A stretch of DNA of 64,000 nucleotides from Brevibacillus sp051967035 (GTDB lineage: Bacteria; Bacillota; Bacilli; Brevibacillales; Brevibacillaceae). The DNA lies in the NCBI RefSeq assembly GCF_051967035.1, contig NZ_JBQCKK010000001.1:62001-126000 (forward strand), read 5' to 3'. This document shows positions 16,474 to 23,858 of this stretch, piece after piece. The notes under the pieces were generated by a model. That model did no database searches. It worked only from the letters and a program-made list of their open reading frames with translations, and was not told the origin of the DNA. Within the stretch, counting starts at the first letter, position 1. Every line of letters begins with the position of its first letter. The position numbers were made by a program, and so were the translations under genes.

Positions 16474-17940
16474 ATGGCGTTACAGGATGGGCTGCTTTCG
16501 TTTGCCATCAAGGAGACCATTTTCCTCTCATCCGATAGAGCCGGGATCGGCGAGTTGCAAGAGCTGGAATTGGTACCCGATGTCGAGGTTTTAGAAAATG
16601 ATTCCTACGTCTCCATCACCGGCTGCTTGCAGTTGATAGGAAAATACGAGCCGATCAGGGAGGCCGCAGAAGCGAACGGCGGCGGGACGGAAACCTTGGT
16701 TGAGGCTGTCACTTTTCCGCCATTTCGCCAGGAGGTGTCGGAGGAGGGGACGTATGGCTGGGAGGAACAAATCGGCCATCGCATCCCGTTGAACATTACC
16801 ATTCCGTTGGATCGGATTGCGGAAATCGGCGATATTTACGCCATTGTGGACAGCTTTGACTACAAGCTGGAATCGCCGCATCAAATGCTGATTGACGCCG
16901 ACCTGAAAATTATGGGGATTCTCCTTGGCGAGAATCAGGCGCAGCCGGCTTCCGCCCATCAGGAGTCAGCGGAGGGGGCGCAGACCTGGGAGTATGCCCA
17001 TGTGGCGGACGAGACGCCGCAAACGTACGCCGCGCCTTCTTCCCTGGACGATATCGAGGAAAAGTTGACCGCTTTGGAGGAAGAGTTGAAGCGGCAAGCC
17101 TTGCCGACGTCCTACGATTCGCCTGAAGCGCCTTCCGTATTCGACGCCCCTGCGATCGCCTACAACCGGCAGGAGGAGTACCAGCAGCAATACGGGGAAG
17201 TGCAGGAGCCGTACGGCGAGGTCCAGGAGCTGGCCAGGAGCGAGTCGCAGCAGCCCTGGATCGCGAATCCTGCCTCCTACGGGTCAGATGGGCAGGCAGA
17301 GGCCCAGTACGATTCCCCGGCGTACGATGCGCTTGCCTATCGCGACCTTCAGACGACAGAGCCTGTCAACAGGCAGCCGGAAACAGAGGAGCCGACTCTG
17401 GCCATTCACGAAAAGGACGATGTGGATTACGCGCGGGTCGCTACCGAGCCAGCCGATTCTGCGTCTCCTTACGAAGCGGAGCAGGTGCAGGAAGTGCATG
17501 CGGAAGGCGAGGAAGAAGCGGCAGAGCCGGTCGTCGCGCAGCCGGAAGTGACGGAGGAGACAGAGCTCAAGGTAGCCATCTCCGGCAAGGCATCCCGCGA
17601 AGAGCGAAGCAATGTCAATATTACGTCCATTTTCTCGCAAGCCACTCGCGCCAAGCAGGACGCGCAGGCCAGCGAGGCGGACTCTTCGTCCGGCTCTTCT
17701 CGGCACAGCGCGGCTGTCAGCACCAGTCCGGCGACCATGGAGGCGGTGCAAAATCTCACTTCCTTTGTGCGGCGCAAGGAAGAGAGTACGAGTCAGCTGA
17801 AAGTGTGCATCATCCAGCGCGATGAGACGCTGGAGCATATTTCCCAGCGCTATTCGCTGCCCGTTTCCAAAATCGTGGAAGTGAACAGGCTGGCTTCCGA
17901 GCAGGTTGTCGCGGGACAGATTTTGTACATCCCACAATAA
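16474..17940 (+). CDS. spoVID: Stage VI sporulation protein D, spore coat encasement factor
   Basis: SpoVID drives encasement of the forespore by coat proteins and binds SafA and SpoIVA. The 488-residue product has the conserved N-terminal region (residues 1-140, LSFAIKETIFLSSDRAG, PLNITIPLDRI), a long acidic, Gln/Glu-rich, low-complexity middle with a repeated YGEVQE, and a C-terminal LysM domain over the last 47 residues (IQRDETLEHISQRYSLPV). GGAGGAG precedes the ATG; the frame is open upstream but without a site. It is followed by two CotS-type genes, as in other Bacilli where ysxE follows. Confidence 0.9.
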   Translation: MALQDGLLSFAIKETIFLSSDRAGIGELQELELVPDVEVLENDSYVSITGCLQLIGKYEPIREAAEANGGGTETLVEAVTFPPFRQEVSEEGTYGWEEQIGHRIPLNITIPLDRIAEIGDIYAIVDSFDYKLESPHQMLIDADLKIMGILLGENQAQPASAHQESAEGAQTWEYAHVADETPQTYAAPSSLDDIEEKLTALEEELKRQALPTSYDSPEAPSVFDAPAIAYNRQEEYQQQYGEVQEPYGEVQELARSESQQPWIANPASYGSDGQAEAQYDSPAYDALAYRDLQTTEPVNRQPETEEPTLAIHEKDDVDYARVATEPADSASPYEAEQVQEVHAEGEEEAAEPVVAQPEVTEETELKVAISGKASREERSNVNITSIFSQATRAKQDAQASEADSSSGSSRHSAAVSTSPATMEAVQNLTSFVRRKEESTSQLKVCIIQRDETLEHISQRYSLPVSKIVEVNRLASEQVVAGQILYIPQ

Positions 17941-17954
17941 AGGAGTGGGGGACC

Positions 17955-18953
17955 GTGGATAAGATCGATCTCTCCGAAGTGTGCCAGCATTATCGAGCGC
18001 GCGTGATCCGTATCACGCCGCTCGATGACTGCTATTTACTGGAGACTAACCGGGGCCCCAAGGAACTCCACGTCTGGCCGCGTGTGGATGTGATGCGCTG
18101 GTCGTTTGCCTGGCGCGAGCGATTGGCTCGTCAGGGGTTTCGCGCAGTGGAAAGGTTTATTCGGACGCGGGACACCAAGCCGTTTCTCGTGGTGGGCAAG
18201 CGCGGTGTCACCATGACCGATCACGTCCGGCATATCGAAGCCTGCGAGCCTCGCGCCGAACTCGCCCGAAGCTGCGGAAGAGTCATCGCGATGATGCATC
18301 TGTCCCAGCAGGAGAGTCCGCTTCTCTCCGGCGCGGATTACTTGAAGCAGGAGCAAATCGCTGCCGATGCAAAGTGGACGCGGGCCAAGGCTTTTGCAGA
18401 AGCGTTCCGCAGCAAATACGGACGCGAGCCGGGAGAAAATAGGTGGGTAGCCGAGCTGATGCAGCCGATGCTCAAGCGAATGGAACGTTCCTCGGCCATG
18501 CTCTCGCATGAGAGTGTGACGCCAGATACGGTCAGCGTATCGCACCGGGAATTGCAGCGGGACAATTGGGGCATGGTGAAGGGCGAGCTTTACTTGCGCG
18601 GCTTTTTCCGGCCAGCTTTGTCCGTGCAGCAGCGGGATGTGGCGAGCTTTTTGCGGGATCACTACCTGACGCACAAAGACATCAGCCAGATCGATGCCTT
18701 TTTGGACGGCTACGAGGAGGTCAAGCCGCTTAGCTACAGTGACTATACCTTGCTGCTTGCCTTTATGGCTCGTCCCCGGGAAGTATTCCGAAGCATCGAA
18801 GCCTATACGAAGCGGGTGGCAGGCAAGGAAGAGGCTTCCGTCAAAGCGATTGAGCAGGCCCTGCGCATTCAGGAGTCTGTCGACCAGTTGCTCCAGCATA
18901 TTGCCTACCGGGCAGAGCAATCGAGGAGGGAGGGAGTACATGAGCCGCTATGA
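17955..18953 (+). CDS. CotS/YsxE-family spore coat protein (kinase-like fold)
   Basis: A 332-residue protein starting at GTG (AAAGGAGTGGGG upstream). It has the aminoglycoside-phosphotransferase-like fold of CotS/YutH/YsxE proteins: YLLETNRGPKELHVWP near the start (nucleotide-cradle region) and SHRELQRDNWG at the position of the kinase catalytic loop, where HxD is replaced by HRE. The replaced catalytic aspartate and unrecognisable metal motif suggest an inactive or altered kinase. It lies between spoVID and ysxE, overlaps ysxE by 14 bases and should be expressed in the mother cell. Confidence 0.8.
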   Translation: MDKIDLSEVCQHYRARVIRITPLDDCYLLETNRGPKELHVWPRVDVMRWSFAWRERLARQGFRAVERFIRTRDTKPFLVVGKRGVTMTDHVRHIEACEPRAELARSCGRVIAMMHLSQQESPLLSGADYLKQEQIAADAKWTRAKAFAEAFRSKYGREPGENRWVAELMQPMLKRMERSSAMLSHESVTPDTVSVSHRELQRDNWGMVKGELYLRGFFRPALSVQQRDVASFLRDHYLTHKDISQIDAFLDGYEEVKPLSYSDYTLLLAFMARPREVFRSIEAYTKRVAGKEEASVKAIEQALRIQESVDQLLQHIAYRAEQSRREGVHEPL

Positions 18954-19935
18954 GGACATTTATCCGTTGTTCCAGGAGTACGACATGTACGCGCAAAGCA
19001 TCGAGCTTTTGAAGGAACCGAACGTGTACAAGGCGGCGACTCCCTATGGCTCCTACGTCTGCAAACGGTCCAATATGCCTGCCAAGCGGCTGATTTTCGT
19101 AAGCGACATGCTGCGCCAGCTACAGCAGCGAGGCTGGGACGGGGCGGTTCCGTTTACGTACACGAAATTCGACGATCCGTTTGTGGCGCTCGGGGACTCC
19201 TTGTACTATGTGACCCCGTGGCAGCCGGGAAACGAGGAGTGGAAGGAACAGCCGTTGGCCTGGGCTACCCCGGCGATCGAGCGGCTCGCGGAACTTCACC
19301 ACCTGACGCAAAATTACCGGTTTGACGACCCGCGCCAGGTGGAGCCGCTGATCGATTCGCTCTTGCATCGCTGGCAGTATTGGCAAAACCAGATGGAAAA
19401 AGCGGCTGAGGTAGCGGGAGGACGGCAGTACCCGTCTCCGTTTGATCTGGTGTTTTTGGCCAACAAAGGGTTTATTACGGAAATGAGCCAGACAGCGACG
19501 GAGCTGTTGACGGACTGGAAGGAGCGGCACGAGACACATGCGCATTTTCGCTTGTCGCTGATTCACGGCTATCCGCACCCGGCCCATATCGTGCCGGATC
19601 GTCAAGGCAAGGGAAAGCTGCTCAATTTTGATCGGGCCAGCTTCGATACGCCTGTGCGCGACCTCACGCTGTTTTACCGGACGTATTTTCAACTGGCGGG
19701 AGATGAAGCAGGCGCTTCCCAGCTGTATCATCGCTATGCAGCCATCTTCCCGTTGCGGCCGGAGGAAATCGAGCTGCTGGCATCGTTTCTCTCGTATCCG
19801 GAGCGAATCATGAGAGACATCGACATCTATTACTACAATCGCCGGGATTGGAGCGAACTGTACGCGGTGAAGCGCCTGGAAAAAGATATGGACCGCCTGA
19901 TGCGTCTGCATCGCTGGGTCCAGCAAGCCTTTTAA
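18940..19935 (+). CDS. ysxE: Spore coat protein YsxE (CotS family)
   Basis: A 331-residue CotS-family protein. It begins SRYEDIYPLFQEYDMYAQS and has ALGDSLYYVTPWQPGNEEW, characteristic of YsxE, and LIHGYPHPAHIV at the kinase catalytic-loop position. The ATG at 18940 follows GGAGGGAGGGAG and overlaps the previous gene. In B. subtilis YsxE is a SpoVID-dependent outer coat protein encoded directly after spoVID, which fits this order. Confidence 0.82.
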   Translation: MSRYEDIYPLFQEYDMYAQSIELLKEPNVYKAATPYGSYVCKRSNMPAKRLIFVSDMLRQLQQRGWDGAVPFTYTKFDDPFVALGDSLYYVTPWQPGNEEWKEQPLAWATPAIERLAELHHLTQNYRFDDPRQVEPLIDSLLHRWQYWQNQMEKAAEVAGGRQYPSPFDLVFLANKGFITEMSQTATELLTDWKERHETHAHFRLSLIHGYPHPAHIVPDRQGKGKLLNFDRASFDTPVRDLTLFYRTYFQLAGDEAGASQLYHRYAAIFPLRPEEIELLASFLSYPERIMRDIDIYYYNRRDWSELYAVKRLEKDMDRLMRLHRWVQQAF

Positions 19936-19938
19936 CGA

Positions 19939-19970
19939 GCAACGTCTCACAAGGTGGGGCGTTGCTTTTT
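19939..19970 (+). terminator. Terminator of the spoVID-ysxE operon
   Basis: Twelve-base-pair stem (19939-19950 with 19954-19965, two G-T pairs), AAG loop, five T. Confidence 0.88.
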
Positions 19971-19980
19971 GTCTGTTGCA

Positions 19981-20166
19981 TTACAACCACTCCAGGACGA
20001 TGGCGACGTACAGGACGGCGAGCAGGCCGAGCAGAATGACGTCAAACGAGGTGGGAAACAGGACGGTGCGGATGAACTGAAAAATCATCAACGGGATCAG
20101 CACTTGCTTGCATCCATATTTGATTCGCAGGTAGGTAGGATTATACTTCCAGCGAAAATTCATCAT
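19981..20166 (-). CDS. Small membrane protein of unknown function
   Basis: A 60- or 61-residue protein beginning at a double ATG after GAGGTGATG. The first 25 residues are basic and aromatic (NFRWKYNPTYLRIKYG); residues about 22-60 are hydrophobic (VLIPLMIFQFIRTVLFP, VILLGLLAVLYVAIVLEWL), so two membrane helices are likely. I do not recognise the family. It is divergent from the phosphatase gene. Confidence 0.6.
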   Translation of the reverse strand: MMNFRWKYNPTYLRIKYGCKQVLIPLMIFQFIRTVLFPTSFDVILLGLLAVLYVAIVLEWL

Positions 20167-20280
20167 CGTACATCACCTCATTTCAGCATATGCGAGGTTT
20201 CCTGGGACAGTGCCTATATTTCCTGCGGACAAACGCCGCTTCACCCTACGGGGATTTTCGCTCGGTCACGGGCGACACAG

Positions 20281-20306
20281 GTTTGAGAAGGGGAGGAAAC
20301 GGGAAC
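20281..20306 (+). promoter_or_regulatory. Candidate sigma-B-like promoter of the partner-switching operon
   Basis: GTTTGA (20281-20286), a 14-base spacer and GGGAAC (20301-20306) resemble the sigma-B consensus GTTTAA-N14-GGGTAT with two or three mismatches. It lies 44 bases before the phosphatase start. A better copy precedes the STAS gene downstream. Confidence 0.4.
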
Positions 20307-20349
20307 GTATAGGGCAGGAAGGCCAGGACGAACTTGTAAAGGTGAGCAG

Positions 20350-21828
20350 ATGATCTGGAAAATAGCACTCTACTTGTCTGGAATCGGTGTAGGAGTGTAT
20401 GTGCTGTCCGGGATGCCGTACGATGCGAAAGGAGGATTGGCGATTGCCATTGCGTGCATGAGTGCTTGGGCATATGTATACAATCGGGACAACCGCCAGC
20501 TGATGAGGGAGACGCTGTCGTCGGTCAGCACGCTTGAATCCAGGCTGACTCAGCAGCTTGCCCGCACGGAGTGGATGAATCGGCAATTGGCGCATGTCGC
20601 AGAGCTGAAGCAGCGTTATGAGGAACTTTTGATTGCCAGCAACAAAATCAGCGTGAGCGACGTCCATTACGATAGGATTCATCAAGTAACCAGTGAGCTT
20701 GCAGACGCCTGGTTTGGCAAAATCCATACGCTTGTGTATTTAGGCATCAGCTGGGAGTCCGAACAGGGGGATGTCTATTTTCGCATCGAACGAGGCAAAA
20801 GGGACGATCACGCTGCGGTGCAGTTGATCGAGGAGCGCGTTGTCGTCTCGGAGCAATGGGATACGGCAAAAACGCCGCGTTACGTCCGGCTGGTCGCGCA
20901 AACCGCCATCGACGCGTACGTCATGGAGACAAAAGAACTGGAACAATCTTTTTTTCAGTTGCTGCTCGTGAATGTGCGGGGGCTGATTTTGCGGTGTCTG
21001 CATGAGCATCAGTCGACAGAGCTGAAGGAGCTTGAACGGGAGATGGGCCTCGCCCGCAGAATCCAGTCGATGCTGATTCCGAAAGAGGAATGGCAGGTGA
21101 ACGGCCTGCGCGCGAGGACGGTTTACGTTCCCGTCACGTACGTAGGAGGAGACTACGTCGATTTCGTGCAGATCAATGAGCGCTACACCTGTTTTATCGT
21201 GGCGGACGTATCGGGACACGGTTTGCCGGCGAGCATTTGGGCGACGGGAATTCGGATTGCGGTTCGGGCCGTTTTGCAGACGAGCTCGGCCCCGGAGGAC
21301 ATTTTGCAGCGGCTGAACCGGCTTTTGTACGCCGATCTGGCGAAAACCCGCTCGTATATTACCATGCTGGTCGCCGTCTACGACGCAGCGGACCACCGGT
21401 TGCTCCTTGCCAGGGCAGGTCATCCGCAGCCGCTCTATTTGTCTGCCACCCAAAAAAACGTGCTTCGCTGTCGGGGCGGGGTAGGACTAGGGCTTTTGGC
21501 CGATAGCACCTATCAACGGGAGGAAGTACCCTTAACAGAGGAAGGGATCTTGCTGCTCTACACCGATGGATTGCTGGATACCGGAAGAAAAGAGGTGCAG
21601 CGCAGCTCTCACGGCCTTCTCGAAGATCTGGCCGCCTTGCTGGACGAGCCAGACAAGCAGGGGACGATGGAGCGCGTTGAATCGTATCTGTGGGCGAAGA
21701 CGCGCCAAGGCCAGCAAGCAGATGACATTTCCGTTTTGATTTTGCAGTTTCAGTCCGGTTCGCATGCTGGACCACGGAGAATGGAAACTCCTGCACTGAT
21801 GGGAGTACCCGAGCTGAAGCGCCCGTGA
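20350..21828 (+). CDS. Membrane-anchored PP2C-type (SpoIIE/RsbU family) serine phosphatase
   Basis: A 492-residue protein. Two membrane helices (residues about 4-46) are followed by a coiled-coil region (52-95), a GAF-like region (about 100-210) and a SpoIIE-type PP2C phosphatase domain (about 225-470). Metal-site motifs are GGDYVDF, VADVSGHGLPAS, LYTDGLLD and ADDISVLIL. Such enzymes dephosphorylate STAS anti-anti-sigma proteins in partner switching. The likely substrate is the STAS protein at 23189. A HATPase gene follows after 15 bases. AAAGGTGAG precedes the ATG. Confidence 0.88.
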   Translation: MIWKIALYLSGIGVGVYVLSGMPYDAKGGLAIAIACMSAWAYVYNRDNRQLMRETLSSVSTLESRLTQQLARTEWMNRQLAHVAELKQRYEELLIASNKISVSDVHYDRIHQVTSELADAWFGKIHTLVYLGISWESEQGDVYFRIERGKRDDHAAVQLIEERVVVSEQWDTAKTPRYVRLVAQTAIDAYVMETKELEQSFFQLLLVNVRGLILRCLHEHQSTELKELEREMGLARRIQSMLIPKEEWQVNGLRARTVYVPVTYVGGDYVDFVQINERYTCFIVADVSGHGLPASIWATGIRIAVRAVLQTSSAPEDILQRLNRLLYADLAKTRSYITMLVAVYDAADHRLLLARAGHPQPLYLSATQKNVLRCRGGVGLGLLADSTYQREEVPLTEEGILLLYTDGLLDTGRKEVQRSSHGLLEDLAALLDEPDKQGTMERVESYLWAKTRQGQQADDISVLILQFQSGSHAGPRRMETPALMGVPELKRP

Positions 21829-21843
21829 ATAGGAGGATGAACG

Positions 21844-23082
21844 GTGATTCTGTGTGAACAGTGTCCGGACAATCCCGCTTGTCGCACCTGTCTTCTTGAG
21901 CTCCGTTCCGGCGGGTCTGCCCAGAAAGTGCTGCCGCCCCGCAAGGTGAAGGTGACGGAGCTTGCGACAATGGAAACAAGTCAAGCCCAATTGATAGCCG
22001 TCAGCCGGACAGCTATCGGCCTGCTAAGTCCGGCCAAACCGTTGCATGGACGCCTGGAGGTCGAGCTCGCTTTCGATTTTCGCATTATCGGCAGCGGGCT
22101 GCAGGGAATCAACGGTGTTTCTTACTATGTCGTGGATATCGAAAAGGTATTGCGCAAGCAAGAAGTGCTGGAGCGGTTGCTTCTGGAAGAGTTTCATACG
22201 TGGCATCTGCACAGCGAGCTTGACCCGACAGACGTATTGCATCGTTGGCAGAATCAGGATGACGAGCGAGGACGTCTCATCAAGCAGGAGCTGCAAAAGC
22301 TGTCGATCCTGCGCCAGATCGAGACGATTTTTCTGTATCTGTTTGACGATGGCAAAGTACGTCCGCTTGGCTCGAACCGCGCGGACCCCGATATCGAGGC
22401 AGAAATGCGGCGGCTGATGGGCGAGGCGATCATCCACGGCAGCTCGTTGCGGGAGCAGATTGTCAGTCGCGACGGGAAAAAAGTATTTGAAATGTACGCG
22501 TCGATCTTGCCGGACAAAACGTGTGGGATTGCGCTGATTGATGTGACGGTTGCCATCGCGGAAGAACGCAGAAGAAAGCGGCGCGAGTGGGAAATATACA
22601 GAGATATTCTCGGGGTGGCCACCTCGGGCAAGCTGTTGCTGCTCAGCGACGAGGAGCTGTTTATTTTGCTGCGCGAAGGATACAAATCGCTTGCGATGGA
22701 CGTCCAAAGACCGGAGGATTTGGCTTTGCTCAGGAGTGCGTTCAAGCGCAAGCTGGAGCCGCTGGGATTTGTCGCCAATCGCTTTTTGCACTTTTTGGTA
22801 GCCGTCAACGAGGCCGCCTCGAATACGCTCAAGCACGGCAGCGGGGGAACGATCACGCTCTATATTGCCCACGATCAACGGCTCTGCCGGGTGGTGATTC
22901 ACGATCAGGGCCAGGGGATTTTGCTGGAGGATTTGCCGCGCGCGACGCTGCAGCAAGGATTTTCCACGCGCAATTCCATGGGAGCGGGCTTTCACGTCAT
23001 GCTGCAATACTGCGACCGAATCTATTTGAGCAGCACGGCGGCAGGAACGAAGCTGATCCTGGAGTGTGCGCTGTCAAGCTGA
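21844..23082 (+). CDS. Multidomain anti-sigma-type HATPase (Cys-rich, PilZ-like and PAS-like segments)
   Basis: A 412-residue soluble protein starting at GTG 12 nt after the previous stop region (GGAGGATG upstream). Residues 4-16 form CxxC-x5-CxxC (CEQCPDNPACRTC), a possible metal site. Residues about 40-105 have PilZ-like strands (LIAVSRTAIGLLSP, LHGRLEVELAF). Residues about 160-240 look PAS-like (RQIETIFLYLFDDGKV to CGIALIDVT). The C-terminal 100 residues are a GHKL ATPase of the RsbW/SpoIIAB kind: N box NEAASNTLKHGSGG (Asn322), G1 box DQGQG (Asp354) and MGAGFHVM. It is thus a candidate serine kinase/anti-sigma factor with built-in sensors. The domain calls other than the ATPase are by eye. 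Confidence 0.75.
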   Translation: MILCEQCPDNPACRTCLLELRSGGSAQKVLPPRKVKVTELATMETSQAQLIAVSRTAIGLLSPAKPLHGRLEVELAFDFRIIGSGLQGINGVSYYVVDIEKVLRKQEVLERLLLEEFHTWHLHSELDPTDVLHRWQNQDDERGRLIKQELQKLSILRQIETIFLYLFDDGKVRPLGSNRADPDIEAEMRRLMGEAIIHGSSLREQIVSRDGKKVFEMYASILPDKTCGIALIDVTVAIAEERRRKRREWEIYRDILGVATSGKLLLLSDEELFILLREGYKSLAMDVQRPEDLALLRSAFKRKLEPLGFVANRFLHFLVAVNEAASNTLKHGSGGTITLYIAHDQRLCRVVIHDQGQGILLEDLPRATLQQGFSTRNSMGAGFHVMLQYCDRIYLSSTAAGTKLILECALSS

Positions 23083-23106
23083 TGAACATTGGGGAAAATG
23101 CCAAAT

Positions 23107-23132
23107 GTTTGCAAGCGGGATGAAGCGGGTAA
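23107..23132 (+). promoter_or_regulatory. Sigma-B-like promoter of the STAS gene
   Basis: GTTTGC (23107-23112), a 14-base spacer and GGGTAA (23127-23132). This differs from GTTTAA-N14-GGGTAT at three positions and keeps the diagnostic GTTT and GGGTA. It lies 57 bases before the STAS start codon. Confidence 0.5.
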
Positions 23133-23188
23133 CATGAGGGAGAGAGACAAAATCAGGTGACCCAATACCTATTGAGAGGAGTTTGAGC

Positions 23189-23539
23189 ATGGACTACCGA
23201 GCAACAGAGACGAACGGGCAGGCTACGCTGTTTTTCGCCGGAGAGCTGGACATGGCGGTGGGAGATCGAGTGGGTGAATTGCTCCAGCAGTACGGGGGAC
23301 GCAATCATTCCGTTACCGTCGATTTTCAAGGTGTATCCTTTGTGGATTCTTCCGGTATTGGAAGTCTGTATTTTACTACAAAAGAACTGCTTGCTTCCGG
23401 AAAACAGGTAGAGATTGTCAATGTCCGCGAAGAAATTCTCGATATTTTAAGCGTACTCGGCTTCACGGAGGCGCTTGGCATCACGGTGGGAAAAGCGGAC
23501 GAAACCGGGTTTGACGCGAAACAGCGTGATTGTATATAA
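23189..23539 (+). CDS. STAS-domain anti-sigma factor antagonist
   Basis: A 116-residue single STAS domain of the SpoIIAA/RsbV type. Residues ATLFFAGELDMAVGDRV form the first strand and helix, and FVDSSGIGSLYF holds the phosphorylation site, probably Ser55 by alignment with SpoIIAA Ser58. In partner switching the unphosphorylated form sequesters the HATPase anti-sigma factor; the PP2C enzyme encoded upstream would reactivate it. The ATG at 23189 is eight bases after GAGAGGA. No sigma factor gene is adjacent, so the final target lies outside this window. Confidence 0.9.
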   Translation: MDYRATETNGQATLFFAGELDMAVGDRVGELLQQYGGRNHSVTVDFQGVSFVDSSGIGSLYFTTKELLASGKQVEIVNVREEILDILSVLGFTEALGITVGKADETGFDAKQRDCI

Positions 23540-23540
23540 T
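23511..23540 (+). promoter_or_regulatory. Sigma-A promoter of valS, inside the end of the STAS gene
   Basis: TTGACG (23511-23516), 18-base spacer, TATAAT (23535-23540). The -10 overlaps the STAS stop codon (23537-23539). Confidence 0.7.
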
Positions 23541-23546
23541 AAACAA

Positions 23547-23831
23547 AGGCAACGATATCACAACTGCATATCGGATCAATGATGATCGGGAAGAGTAGGT
23601 CAGGACCCCTTTGCAGAGAGGAGAATCAGTTGCTGGAAGATTCTCTAAGGAGAGCCGGACTGAAGGTCGCCCGGGAGTTGTTTTTGGTGAACACGATGTG
23701 TCTAGCCGAAAGCGGTTCGCAGCCGTTATCTTGTTTGAGGGAACATACGCCGGGCTTTTCCAGCCGTATGTATGTTAACAAAGGTGGTACCGCGAAATAA
23801 TCCTTTCGTCCTTTGGATGAAGGGTTTTTTT
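23547..23831 (+). ncRNA. T-box riboswitch leader of valS
   Basis: A leader of about 285 bases between the promoter and valS. The T-box proper is GGTGGTACCGCG (23783-23794), preceded by an AGGGAAC-containing antiterminator region. The terminator is a ten-base-pair stem (23802-23811 with 23815-23824) followed by seven T. Uncharged tRNA(Val) would stabilise the antiterminator. An AGTA element near 23593 and a GTC triplet at 23666-23668 are candidates for the stem I motif and valine specifier; this placement is inference. Confidence 0.9.
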
Positions 23832-23858
23832 ATTTTTCCTAGAGGAGGAAGCCTACCC

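Noticed and set aside
23579..23800. 73-codon open frame between the STAS gene and valS
   Set aside because: It lies within the T-box leader and ends at the T-box sequence; a structured RNA explains the region.
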